Shown here: positions 36,149-45,003 of the stretch, piece after piece
How positions within the stretch are numbered: position 1 is the first letter of the stretch
Layout: every line of letters begins with the position of its first letter
Source: Marifrigoribacter sp965178585
Lineage (GTDB): Bacteria > Bacteroidota > Bacteroidia > Flavobacteriales > Flavobacteriaceae
Length of the DNA stretch: 64,000 nucleotides
NCBI GenBank assembly: GCA_965178585.1
Contig: OZ238267.1
Location: 2,728,001 to 2,792,000 of the forward strand
Direction: 5' to 3'
The notes under the pieces: generated by a model
Database searches by the model: none
The model's input: only the letters and a program-made list of their open reading frames with translations
What the model was told of the DNA's origin: nothing
Program-made: the position numbers and the translations under genes

Positions 36149-37372
36149 TTAATTTTGAAGTTTCTTAATGATTAAAGCAGAGTTTGTACCGCCAAATCCA
36201 AAAGAATTAGACAAAAATACATCAATTTTTTTATTTAAAGTTTTCTTGACTAAATTTAATTTTGACGCTTGATCATCTGGATTATCTAAGTTAATGTTTG
36301 GCGCTACAAATGAGTTTTCCATCATTAACATCGAGTAAATAACCTCGCTTGCTCCAGCCATCCAACATTCATGGCCTGTCATCGATTTTGTTGAACTCAC
36401 AGGAGTGTTGTTTTCTCCAAATACTTCTACAATTGCTTTTGCTTCATTTGCGTCTCCTACAGGAGTAGAAGTAGCATGTGCATTTATATAATCTATTTGA
36501 TCAGGTGATAAATCTGCTTGCTTTAAAGCCTTTCTCATAGCTTTTGCAGGCCCCATACAATTAGGAGTTGATATGTGTTCGCCATTAGAAGAAAATCCAT
36601 ATCCAACAACTTCACCTAATATAGGGGCTCCTCTTTTAATTGCAGAGTCATAACTTTCTAAAATAAGTGTAGCGCCACCTCCACTAGGCACTAACCCGTC
36701 TCTGTCTTTATCAAAAGGTCTTGATGCTTTATTTGGCTCCTTCGTATTTACTGAGAATACTCCTAAGCCATCAAAACTTGCCATTGAAAACTTATTTATT
36801 TCCTGAGCTCCACCACATATCACACAATCTTGTAAACCACTTTTTATTAATTGATAAGCTAAACCAATAGAGTGAGAGCCACTAGCACAGGCTGCGCTAA
36901 CAGTAAAATTAACTCCTGTTAACTTAAAAATCGTTGATAAATTCATGGTAACTGTAGAATTCATTGCTTTAAAAATAGCACCTGAACCTACTAAAGTAGT
37001 ATCTTTTTTTTCTCTTATTTTATCTACAGATTCAACAACTGAGAAAGAGGTACTATCGTTACCATAAATGATTCCTACTTCATTTTTATCTATAAAATCT
37101 TGATTAATTTTTGCGTTTTTTAGAGCTTCAATAGTTGCAACATAAGCATATGCAGATTCTTCCCCCATACTTAAACGTTGTCTTCTACCTAATTCTTTTT
37201 TTAAAGAAACAGGTTCCACCATTCCAGTCAAACAAGATCTAAATCCAAAAGACTCTCTATCTTTATCATAGATAATCCCAGATTTTCCATCATATAATGA
37301 TTGTTTAACTTCATCAAGGTTTTTACCTATACAAGAGTATATCCCCATTCCTGTTATAACAACTCTACTCAT
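36149..37372 (-). CDS. Beta-ketoacyl-ACP synthase (FabF type, ApeO/ApeR-like)
   Basis: 407 residues with a complete triad: C162 in TVSAACASGSHSIG, the first His in INAHATSTPVGD, and the second in SMTGHECWMAGA. The unusual AACASGSHSIG and HECW variants are seen in aryl polyene KS enzymes. With the reductase (14 bp upstream) and ACP (8 bp downstream) it makes a KS-KR-ACP set for polyene elongation. Confidence 0.9.
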   Translation of the reverse strand: MSRVVITGMGIYSCIGKNLDEVKQSLYDGKSGIIYDKDRESFGFRSCLTGMVEPVSLKKELGRRQRLSMGEESAYAYVATIEALKNAKINQDFIDKNEVGIIYGNDSTSFSVVESVDKIREKKDTTLVGSGAIFKAMNSTVTMNLSTIFKLTGVNFTVSAACASGSHSIGLAYQLIKSGLQDCVICGGAQEINKFSMASFDGLGVFSVNTKEPNKASRPFDKDRDGLVPSGGGATLILESYDSAIKRGAPILGEVVGYGFSSNGEHISTPNCMGPAKAMRKALKQADLSPDQIDYINAHATSTPVGDANEAKAIVEVFGENNTPVSSTKSMTGHECWMAGASEVIYSMLMMENSFVAPNINLDNPDDQASKLNLVKKTLNKKIDVFLSNSFGFGGTNSALIIKKLQN

Positions 37373-37386
37373 CTCCTGAAAATATT

Positions 37387-38139
37387 TTATGAATAAATTC
37401 CTCCGTTTATATTTATTACTTCTCCTGTGATATAAGATGCTTTATCTGAAGCTAAGAATGAAACTAAATGCGCTACTTCTTCCACTTTACCAAATCGATT
37501 TATAGGAATCATTTTTTTTAGTTCCTTTTCATCTAATTCACTCGTCATATCCGAATCTATAAACCCTGGAGCAACTGCATTTACGGTGATTTTTCGTTTG
37601 GCCACTTCTTGAGCCAATGCTTTTGTTGCACCAATCACAGCTCCTTTTGCAGCAGAATAATTAGTTTGACCTGCAGTACCTTTTAATCCTGAAACTGATA
37701 CCATATTTATGATACGCCCATACCTATTCACTAACAGTTTTTGAATTAAATAATTAGTAACATTAAAAAAACCTTGCAAACTTGTGTCAATTACTGAGTT
37801 CCAATCTTCATTTTTCATCCACATAAAAAGATTGTCTTTAGTAATTCCAGCATTATTTACAATTACCTCAATAACAGCATTTTTATTAGCTTCATACCAA
37901 GCGTCTAACACGGCAGCAACCTGTTCTGAATTCGCTACATCAAACTGTAGTAATTCTGCCTTTCCTCCCAATACTTCAATTTGAGACAAGGTATCTAATG
38001 CAGCTTCTTTATTCCCTCTGTAATTTATTAGTATTCTATAATTTGAATCTTTAGCTAATTGCACACAAATAGCCTTTCCTATACCTCTAGATCCCCCAGT
38101 AACTAACGCGTATTTAATTTTTTCTTCTTTATTTCTCAT
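37387..38139 (-). CDS. 3-oxoacyl-ACP reductase (FabG/ApeQ type)
   Basis: 250 residues, classical SDR: NADP-binding ALVTGGSRGIGKAI, NNAG (VIVNNAGIT), catalytic Ser in MVSVSGLKG and YSAAK (NYSAAKGAVIGATK). It should reduce the beta-keto group after each condensation. Packed between the WG-repeat remnant and the ketosynthase, it is part of the operon. Confidence 0.9.
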   Translation of the reverse strand: MRNKEEKIKYALVTGGSRGIGKAICVQLAKDSNYRILINYRGNKEAALDTLSQIEVLGGKAELLQFDVANSEQVAAVLDAWYEANKNAVIEVIVNNAGITKDNLFMWMKNEDWNSVIDTSLQGFFNVTNYLIQKLLVNRYGRIINMVSVSGLKGTAGQTNYSAAKGAVIGATKALAQEVAKRKITVNAVAPGFIDSDMTSELDEKELKKMIPINRFGKVEEVAHLVSFLASDKASYITGEVININGGIYS

Positions 38140-38157
38140 TAATTAATTTCTATATGA

Positions 38158-39288
38158 TTATTCTGAAAAAAGCTCCGCATTTTGGTACCATTTTCCTCCT
38201 AGCAAATCCCCTTTTTCATTGATAAATCCCCATTTCTTTTTTGCAGAAACTCGTGCGACACCTTTATGAAACCCTTTGATGTTATTTTTGAAGAACATTG
38301 AAAATCCTTTTGAAGTTATTTCATATTCTTCTGCTATTACTACTTTTCCAGATTTATCGATAAATCCCCATAATTTTTTTCCTTTTACTGGAGCCAAACC
38401 ATTATTAGCAAATATTTCAGCGTCATTAAATTTTTCTTCAATAACCATTTCTCCTTTTTCATTGATATAACCCCATTGACTATCTTTCATAGCTGGAGCT
38501 AATCCATTCCTAAAAGCTTTTACTTTTTTATATACTGGCTGAATTACCCATTCTGCTTTATTATTAATATAACCCCATAATTTATCTTTTCGAGCATAAG
38601 TTAAATTTCCTTCAAAACGAAAATCATTGATCTTATTAATATCTGAGTTAATATTAAATTCATTATTTGAAATCACACCGAAAGACTCACCTTTCTTCGC
38701 CCAAACACCTCCTTTATGATAATCACCTATTTCTGTATATTCGGTTTTATGTACAATTTCTCCTTTGTTGTTAATCATTCCCCACATATCATTATTTCTC
38801 ACCTTTGCATGTCCATTCATAAAAGGTTTTATAACATCATAGGATGGTTTTAAAACGACACTACCATCAGTTCCTATTAAACCAAGTTTTTTTTCAACTT
38901 TATAAAAAGCTACCCCATCGTTAAAATCAAAATACTTTTCTGAAACTGGAGTTTCTAATACTTTATTTGAAGCATCGATATAATTCCATTGATCATCTTT
39001 TAATGCCAATACAAAACCAGAATTAAACTTTTTAATTTTATCATATTCAGGTTGTATCACCCAATCCCCTTTTTTATCAATTATTCCCCAGTCTTTTCCA
39101 TTTTCAGTTACTGCTGCATAGCCTTCAGAAAAACTTCCAGCATTTTTATACTTTGGCTGAATTACCATTTCACCAGATTTATTAATATAACCTGCTAATT
39201 TATTCTCTACTACTAATGCTAACTATTGCGCATAATAACTACTAGTAACAAATAGAAATGCTACTATTAAAAAAAATAATTTTTTCAT
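38158..39288 (-). pseudogene. WG-repeat secreted protein interrupted by an amber codon
   Basis: The reading frame opens at ATG 39288-39286 with a clean signal peptide (KKLFFLIVAFLFVTSSYYAQ), hits TAG at 39225-39223 (codon 22), and then stays open to 38158. After the stop the frame continues LALVVENKLAGYINKSGE, so the first WG repeat is intact. The remaining 336 residues carry about eight WG repeats (W/L-G-x-I-D/N-x-x-G), beta-propeller-like. A start at 39168 exists but would give a protein without a signal peptide. A C-to-T change from CAG is the simplest cause. A sequencing error is the alternative. Its role in pigment assembly is unknown. Confidence 0.75.
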
Positions 39289-39297
39289 GATGTTTTA

Positions 39298-40818
39298 TTA
39301 ATGGTTAATTATATAGTCTTTTACCTTATTAACGTAAGGATACATGACCACGTCTTCAGTAAAGATAGGAACAATTTTTCTGATAGCATCATACATTTCT
39401 TTTGTTTTTGAAGACACTTTATCCTGAACCTTAAGATATTCAATAGCTTGAACAATCGTGATTAATTCAATAGAAACAACCTCAAAAGCATTTTCAATTA
39501 CTTTTTTTGTAATCAATGAAGCATTAGTTCCCATACTAACAATATCTTGATTGTCATTATTATTAGGTATACTATGTACATACATTGGATTGGATAGCAT
39601 TTGATTTTCTGCAGTTGTTGAAGTTGCTGTAAATTGTACTCCTTGCATTCCAAAGTTAAGTCCCAATTTTGCTAAATTTACAAAAGGAGGTAAACAATCG
39701 TTTAGTCGAGAATTTAATAAATAGTTTAATTGTCTTTCTGCTAACATGGTTAGTTTAGTAACTACTAACTTTAGCTTATCCATTTCTAAAGAAACGTAAT
39801 CGCCATGGAAATTTCCTCCATGATAGACACTTTTCTTATCTACATTTACAATAGGATTATCGTTTGCAGAATTTACCTCTTCTATTAATATTTTTTCAGT
39901 ATGATTAAGAGTATCTAAAACGGGTCCTAAAATTTGTGGTACACAACGCAATGAATAATACTCCTGAACTTTTTCTTCAAAAACAGTTATCCCATTACTC
40001 TCTTTATATAAGTGTTGTTCTCTTTTTCTAGTTAATGAACTATCCTTTAAGTGATTTCTCATGGCCTCAGCAATTTGCTGTTGACCTATATGCTTTTTAG
40101 CATCATTTAATTCACTAGACAAATGATCATCATAAGCTTGTACTATTTCATTAATTGCAGAAGATGCAATTACAGCCCAATTTAATAATCTTCTTGTATT
40201 AATAGTATTTACCAATCCAACTCCCGTCATAACTGAAGTACCATTCATTAAAGCCAACCCTTCTCTCAATTCAACTTTGATAGGCTCTAATTTTTCTATT
40301 TTAAATACTTCTTCTGTAGATTTTAATTCTCCTTTATAATATACCTCGCCTTCACCTATTAACACTAAAGCAAGATGTGCTAACTGAACTAAATCGCCAC
40401 TTGCTCCAACTCCACCATGTTCGAAAATTAAAGGTGTAATGTCACGATTAATTAATTCTGTCATTAATTCAATTACTGAAAAATGAACTCCAGAATTCCC
40501 TAAACAAAGTGTATTTAGTCGAGCCATCATAGCTGCTTTTACACAACGTGGAGAGATTGGGTTTCCAGTACCAGAAGCGTGGCTTCTAATTAAATTATAT
40601 TGAAGTTGAATTCGCTCAGAATCTTGAATTTTATATTGAGCCATCGGTCCAAAACCTGTATTAACTCCATATATGATTTTATTCTCTGAAAATTCTTTTA
40701 AAAATTCAAAACTATTTGTTACTCTATCCTCTACTGCTTTTCCTATTTGTAGTGACTCCCCCTCAAAAACAACTTCTTTAAAACGGGATATATCTAAACT
40801 TCCTTTATCTTTTAACAT
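39298..40818 (-). CDS. tal: Tyrosine ammonia-lyase (aromatic amino-acid lyase family)
   Basis: 506 residues with the MIO-forming Ala-Ser-Gly at 139-141 (GGVGASGDLVQL) and catalytic Tyr50 (IIYGVNTGFGPMAQY). The substrate-selectivity pair after LIR is S79-H80; His here marks tyrosine rather than phenylalanine use. From memory it is very close to the characterised Flavobacterium johnsoniae TAL (same NTGFGPMAQY, QLQYNLIRSH and NPMYVHSIPNNNDNQDIVSMG). It converts L-tyrosine to p-coumarate, the starter of the aryl polyene. It is the first gene of the operon. Confidence 0.9.
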   Translation of the reverse strand: MLKDKGSLDISRFKEVVFEGESLQIGKAVEDRVTNSFEFLKEFSENKIIYGVNTGFGPMAQYKIQDSERIQLQYNLIRSHASGTGNPISPRCVKAAMMARLNTLCLGNSGVHFSVIELMTELINRDITPLIFEHGGVGASGDLVQLAHLALVLIGEGEVYYKGELKSTEEVFKIEKLEPIKVELREGLALMNGTSVMTGVGLVNTINTRRLLNWAVIASSAINEIVQAYDDHLSSELNDAKKHIGQQQIAEAMRNHLKDSSLTRKREQHLYKESNGITVFEEKVQEYYSLRCVPQILGPVLDTLNHTEKILIEEVNSANDNPIVNVDKKSVYHGGNFHGDYVSLEMDKLKLVVTKLTMLAERQLNYLLNSRLNDCLPPFVNLAKLGLNFGMQGVQFTATSTTAENQMLSNPMYVHSIPNNNDNQDIVSMGTNASLITKKVIENAFEVVSIELITIVQAIEYLKVQDKVSSKTKEMYDAIRKIVPIFTEDVVMYPYVNKVKDYIINH

Positions 40819-40868
40819 TTATGAAATTTTGGCTAGTTTAAAAATTAAAAATCATTAATTTTAGACTA

Positions 40869-40876
40869 CAAATTTA
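40869..40876 (-). promoter_or_regulatory. -7 box for the TAL/pigment operon
   Basis: On the minus strand TAAATTTG matches TAnnTTTG, 51 bp before the TAL start and inside the 89-bp divergent region with the flavoprotein gene. A matching -33 TTG is not evident. Confidence 0.35.
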
Positions 40877-40907
40877 ATATAAATAAATAATACTAAAATA
40901 ATCTATT

Positions 40908-42155
40908 TTGAAAGATACTGATATCGACGTTTTAATTATTGGTGCTGGACCTTCTGGGTGTGTAGCAGCCTCCTATTTACACAACAACAATATAAATGTT
41001 AAAGTAGTCGAAAAAAGCAAATTTCCAAGATTTGTGATTGGCGAAAGTTTATTACCTCGTTGTATGGACCATTTTGAAGAAGTTGGTTTGATAGATGTTT
41101 TAATAGATTTTGGTTTTGAAAAAAAAGAAGGAGCTCGTTTTCTTCAAAATGATATTGTTTGCGAATTTGATTTTAGTAAAAAACACACTCCTGGATGGGA
41201 TTGGACTTGGCAAGCACCACGTTCTGATTTTGATAATGTATTGGCTCAAGAATTAGTAAAACGTGGAGTTGACATTGCTTTTGAAAATGAAGTGTTGGAT
41301 GTTTCATTCAATGAAAACGGAATTTCTACTACTACAATTAAAGATAAAGAAGGAAACAATTACACAGTAACTGCAAAAAACGTTATTGATTCAAGTGGTT
41401 ATGGAAGGGTTTTACCTAGACTATTAGATTTAAGTTTACCATCCAAACTACCCAAACATTCATCTATTTTTACTCATGTTGTTGACACTAAAAGACCTGA
41501 AGGATATCAAGGAACCAGAATTACTTTCGATATTTTAAATACCGAAACATGGTTATGGGTTATTCCTTTTTCAGACGGAAAAACAAGTATAGGTTATGTA
41601 GGTCCAACAGAACATTTGGAATCTTTCCCCGGAAACACCACCGAAAAGCTTAAAGCCATGGTGAATCAATCTGATTTTTTTAGAGATAGATTTAATGATA
41701 TAGATTATTTGTTTGAGCCACCTTTTATTAAAAACTACTCAACTTCCGTAAAACAACTTTATGGAGAAGGGTATGTTCTTACAGGTAATAGCACGGAATT
41801 TTTAGATCCTGTATTTTCTTCTGGAGTTACTTTTGCTACCGAGTCAGGTTTATTAGCTGCTAAATTAGTCACTAAACAATTAAATGGAGAACAAGTTAAC
41901 TGGGAGAAAGAATACGCAGAATACATATTGGAAGGAGTTAATGTTTTTGCATCTTATGTAAAAGAATGGTATACCGGAAATCTACAAACATTATTCTTTC
42001 ATAGACCTGAAAACCCTGAAATTAAAAAACAAATATGTGCTGTTTTAGCGGGCTATGTTTGGGATAAATCCAATCCATTTGTTACTAAACACAATCGGAT
42101 AATTAAAACGATGGCTCATTTAATAAAAATGGAAGAAGAGGCTTTGGAAAAGTAA
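40908..42155 (+). CDS. Flavin-dependent halogenase-like monooxygenase, TTG start
   Basis: 415 residues. The FAD fold is VLIIGAGPSGCVAASYL (8-24), the ES-containing segment FVIGESLLPR is at 42-51, and the halogenase signature WxWxIP is present (WLWVIP, 215-220). GFEKKEGARF at 69-78 places lysines where phenolic halogenases keep the catalytic Lys. The start is TTG at 40908; the frame closes at TAA 40899-40901, so no ATG start is available. Divergent from TAL, it probably modifies the phenolic or resorcinol ring by chlorination or hydroxylation. A geranylgeranyl-reductase-like role is the alternative. Confidence 0.75.
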   Translation: MKDTDIDVLIIGAGPSGCVAASYLHNNNINVKVVEKSKFPRFVIGESLLPRCMDHFEEVGLIDVLIDFGFEKKEGARFLQNDIVCEFDFSKKHTPGWDWTWQAPRSDFDNVLAQELVKRGVDIAFENEVLDVSFNENGISTTTIKDKEGNNYTVTAKNVIDSSGYGRVLPRLLDLSLPSKLPKHSSIFTHVVDTKRPEGYQGTRITFDILNTETWLWVIPFSDGKTSIGYVGPTEHLESFPGNTTEKLKAMVNQSDFFRDRFNDIDYLFEPPFIKNYSTSVKQLYGEGYVLTGNSTEFLDPVFSSGVTFATESGLLAAKLVTKQLNGEQVNWEKEYAEYILEGVNVFASYVKEWYTGNLQTLFFHRPENPEIKKQICAVLAGYVWDKSNPFVTKHNRIIKTMAHLIKMEEEALEK

Positions 42156-42174
42156 ATCCTTAATCCGTTTTTAA

Positions 42175-43005
42175 TTAAAGCATACTAAAATTATTCATTT
42201 CTTGCTCATTTAGATCTCTCCAACGTCCTCTTGGTAAATCTTTTTTAGTAAGTGGTCCAATTGTTACACAATCAACCTTAACAACATTATAATTTAAATG
42301 CTCGAAAATGGTGCGAATCACACTATTACCAATATGCTTAATCTTTAAACCTACTTCTTTTTTAGGGGCATTATTTACCCAACTCACATCTTCAACCTCA
42401 ATCGTTTTCCCTTCAACTTTCAATCCTTCTTTTATTCGTTGAATATCTTCTGCTTTTAGATTTTTATCTAGTTCAATATGAAACAAACGAGAAACTCCAC
42501 GCCGCGTAAATTTTTGCATAAAATCATCATCATTGGTAAACAATAGTAATCCTGTTGCATTACGACCTAATCTTCCAATCGGATGAAGAGGAATATTAGA
42601 AGCATTTGCAACTAAATCCATTACGGTATTTCCTTTATTATCACTTGTAGTAGTTGCAAAACCTTTTGGTTTATTAAGTAGAACATATTTTTTTGCTTCT
42701 GGACTAATTCGCCTACCGTCAAACTTCACCTCATCATTAGGTTTTACCTTGAACCCCATTTCATTGATGATTTTTCCATTAACCTCAACGCTACCTACCT
42801 GTATATACATATCTGCTTCTCTACGAGAGCATATTCCAGAATTTGCTATGTATTTATTTAATCGAATTCCATCTGAAGGATTCGAAGGTTTATTTTGAGA
42901 TTTATTTACAGGCTTTTGTCTACGAGCATCCTTTCCATAAGGTTTCGAGTTTTTTCCTTTATCAAATGACTTTCCTTTTCGTTTATTATCTTGCTGCTTG
43001 CTCAT
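42175..43005 (-). CDS. Divergent RsuA/RluB-family pseudouridine synthase with altered active site
   Basis: 276 residues. A basic, low-complexity N-terminus (1-45) precedes an S4 RNA-binding domain (RLNKYIANSGICSRREADMYI) and the synthase domain (LLNKPKGFATTT). The catalytic motif, normally GRLD, reads GRLGRNATGLLLFTND with Gly at 147 where the Asp nucleophile belongs, and the later GNSVIRTIFEHL also departs from the usual NRQVRRMF-like motif. It may bind rRNA without isomerising uridine. It is transcribed from its own -7 box. Confidence 0.8.
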   Translation of the reverse strand: MSKQQDNKRKGKSFDKGKNSKPYGKDARRQKPVNKSQNKPSNPSDGIRLNKYIANSGICSRREADMYIQVGSVEVNGKIINEMGFKVKPNDEVKFDGRRISPEAKKYVLLNKPKGFATTTSDNKGNTVMDLVANASNIPLHPIGRLGRNATGLLLFTNDDDFMQKFTRRGVSRLFHIELDKNLKAEDIQRIKEGLKVEGKTIEVEDVSWVNNAPKKEVGLKIKHIGNSVIRTIFEHLNYNVVKVDCVTIGPLTKKDLPRGRWRDLNEQEMNNFSML

Positions 43006-43048
43006 ACTCTTTTACCCAATTAACTGGATTATTCTTTTTAATTTTTTG

Positions 43049-43056
43049 CAAAGGTA
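43049..43056 (-). promoter_or_regulatory. -7 box for the pseudouridine synthase paralogue
   Basis: TACCTTTG on the minus strand is a perfect TAnnTTTG, 44 bp before the ATG at 43005. Confidence 0.5.
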
Positions 43057-43106
43057 ATGAATGTCAATGGGTTTAATGCATCAAAAGATAAAATACCAAT
43101 TCTCAA

Positions 43107-44063
43107 CTAATCTTTAAAATCTACTGTTGATTGTCGTTCTCTATTTACAATTAACTTGGTAATATCTGGACGTGAATAATGTCCAACGGGATCAAAATTT
43201 TGACGTTCTTCTAATACGCTATTAAAGTCAATAGTTTGGTAAATATTTCCTTCTTCATGTAATACGGGTTCTAAAATCCATTCTCCATCAGGGCCAGCAA
43301 TACAACTACCACCATTAGCTAATACTTTTGGCGCAGTTTCAAACATTTCCTTTAAATAAATAGTGTCATTTGGAAAATCTTCAATAGTCATTAATGAAGA
43401 AACAGAAATCACATAACTTCTAGATTCTCTTGCAATAAAGCGAGTAATATCTTTGGTATTATGATCACTTCCAGGCCAAACTGCAACATGCAAATCTTCT
43501 CCTTGAGCATATAGAGCTGCTCTTGGTAAAGGCATCCAATTCTCCCAGCAATTAAGTCCGCCAACAGTAAATTCTTTTAAAGAATGAACCTGTAATCCAT
43601 GTCCATCTCCAGGAGACCAAGTAAGCCTTTCATCGTAGGTAGGTTGCAACTTTCTATGTACAGATTTTATTTCTCCCAAAGCATTAATATAAACCAATGA
43701 TGCGTATAAACTATGACCTCCACGATCCAAAGGGCATTCAATAATTCCTAAATAAATTGCTATTTTATTTTTTTTAGCAAGATCACAAATTACATTTAAA
43801 TCCCCTTTTTCTATGGTAACAGAATTTTTAATATAATGGGCGTGGAACTCTTTATTCATCTTAGTATTCCAAGAAGCACCATTGGTCAATGCTAGCCAAA
43901 ATGGATATCCTGGCAACAAACCTTCACCAAAAACAATGAGTTCTGCATTATTTTTTGCAGCTTCAGAAATGCAATTTATAATCTTATCTAATGTTTTTTG
44001 TTTGTCAAACCAAACAGGGCTTATTTGAGCTAAGGCAACTTTTAAAAGGTGATTCTCTTTCAT
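43107..44063 (-). CDS. Nitrilase (carbon-nitrogen hydrolase superfamily)
   Basis: 318 residues with the Glu-Lys-Cys triad: E47 (VFGEGLLPGYPFW), K138 (SVHRKLQPTYDER) and C172 (GGLNCWENWMPLPRAALYA). The CWENWMPL...RAALY form marks true nitrilases (aryl-acetonitrile/aliphatic) and cyanide-converting relatives rather than amidases. It would hydrolyse a nitrile to the acid and ammonia. It follows the UbiA gene by 31 bp, in a row of isoprenoid genes with no obvious link, so it may be a later insertion. Confidence 0.85.
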   Translation of the reverse strand: MKENHLLKVALAQISPVWFDKQKTLDKIINCISEAAKNNAELIVFGEGLLPGYPFWLALTNGASWNTKMNKEFHAHYIKNSVTIEKGDLNVICDLAKKNKIAIYLGIIECPLDRGGHSLYASLVYINALGEIKSVHRKLQPTYDERLTWSPGDGHGLQVHSLKEFTVGGLNCWENWMPLPRAALYAQGEDLHVAVWPGSDHNTKDITRFIARESRSYVISVSSLMTIEDFPNDTIYLKEMFETAPKVLANGGSCIAGPDGEWILEPVLHEEGNIYQTIDFNSVLEERQNFDPVGHYSRPDITKLIVNRERQSTVDFKD

Positions 44064-44094
44064 TATTTAAAAGTATAAAAAATCCATCACATAA

Positions 44095-44991
44095 CTATAA
44101 TGAAATTCTATTCACATTAATCAATGCAATACTAAATACTCCTGCAACAATGATAAACTTTAAAATGTTATGTAGTATTACAAAATGATTTTTATTATTG
44201 GATTTCCACAACAAAACAACAAAGATTGCTAAGGCGATTAAACTTCCGTAAAAAAAGTAATCCATATAACCAATATCAAATTTAAAAATCAATAAATAAG
44301 TTGGCAGCAGTGTCAAAAACGCTAAAACAGTAAGCATTATTTTCGACACTTGATTTCCGTATACTACTGGAATAGTACGATAATTCTGAACCAAATCTCC
44401 CTTTAAATTTTCTAGATCTTTTACTAATTCTCTCATTGAGATAATTATAAAAAGAAAAGTAGCGTGAACAAAAATGACCAAGTCAAAATTCTTATAGTAA
44501 ATAAATACTGCAAAAAATGGAATTACTGCTAAGGTTGCTGCAACAAAATTTCCAACAAAAGGATATTTTTTAAGTTTATGAGAATAAAACCAAATACCAA
44601 AAATATATAAAGAGAAAAATATTACTGCTTTAAAAGAAACATAGCTAGCAAAAATTACAGATAAAAAATTTAAAACAAAGTAGGCAGTTAACTTTGTACG
44701 TTGGCTCACCAAACGGTCTAACTTTGATTTATTAGGTCGGTTTATTAAATCCTTTTCACTATCATAAAAATTATTAATAATATAACCAGATGCAATAGCT
44801 GTTGCAGAAGCCAAAATTAGCATAAACAAATTGACATCAAAAAGAATCTTCTTTATTGGTAATTGTGGAGCTAGTATATAAATGGAGGTTAGGTATTGAG
44901 CTAATACTATGATCAATACATTGTATCCTCTAATAATAGAAAACAAACTGAATAACTTAAGAAAAAAGTATTTTTGCTTTCTGTTTAACAT
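44095..44991 (-). CDS. UbiA-family prenyltransferase (geranylgeranylglycerol-phosphate type)
   Basis: 298 residues with about nine membrane helices. The first Asp-rich site is NNFYDSEKDLINRPNK, and the second is around RELVKDLENLKGD. This form is the bacterial relative of archaeal geranylgeranylglycerol-phosphate synthases common in Flavobacteriia. It transfers a prenyl group to an alcohol or aromatic acceptor in the membrane. It sits 12 bp after the mevalonate kinase, supporting isoprenoid use. The physiological product in bacteria is not settled. Confidence 0.8.
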   Translation of the reverse strand: MLNRKQKYFFLKLFSLFSIIRGYNVLIIVLAQYLTSIYILAPQLPIKKILFDVNLFMLILASATAIASGYIINNFYDSEKDLINRPNKSKLDRLVSQRTKLTAYFVLNFLSVIFASYVSFKAVIFFSLYIFGIWFYSHKLKKYPFVGNFVAATLAVIPFFAVFIYYKNFDLVIFVHATFLFIIISMRELVKDLENLKGDLVQNYRTIPVVYGNQVSKIMLTVLAFLTLLPTYLLIFKFDIGYMDYFFYGSLIALAIFVVLLWKSNNKNHFVILHNILKFIIVAGVFSIALINVNRISL

Positions 44992-45003
44992 GAAAAAGGG
45001 GTA

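Noticed and set aside
39140..39168. WG-repeat gene as an intact cytoplasmic protein from ATG 39168
   Set aside because: The start falls in the middle of the first WG repeat and the upstream frame carries a proper signal peptide, so an interrupted gene is more likely.
40570..40580. Second Ala-Ser-Gly in TAL (residues 81-83)
   Set aside because: It lies next to the selectivity pair, not in the GGVGASGDL loop; the MIO triad is at 139-141.
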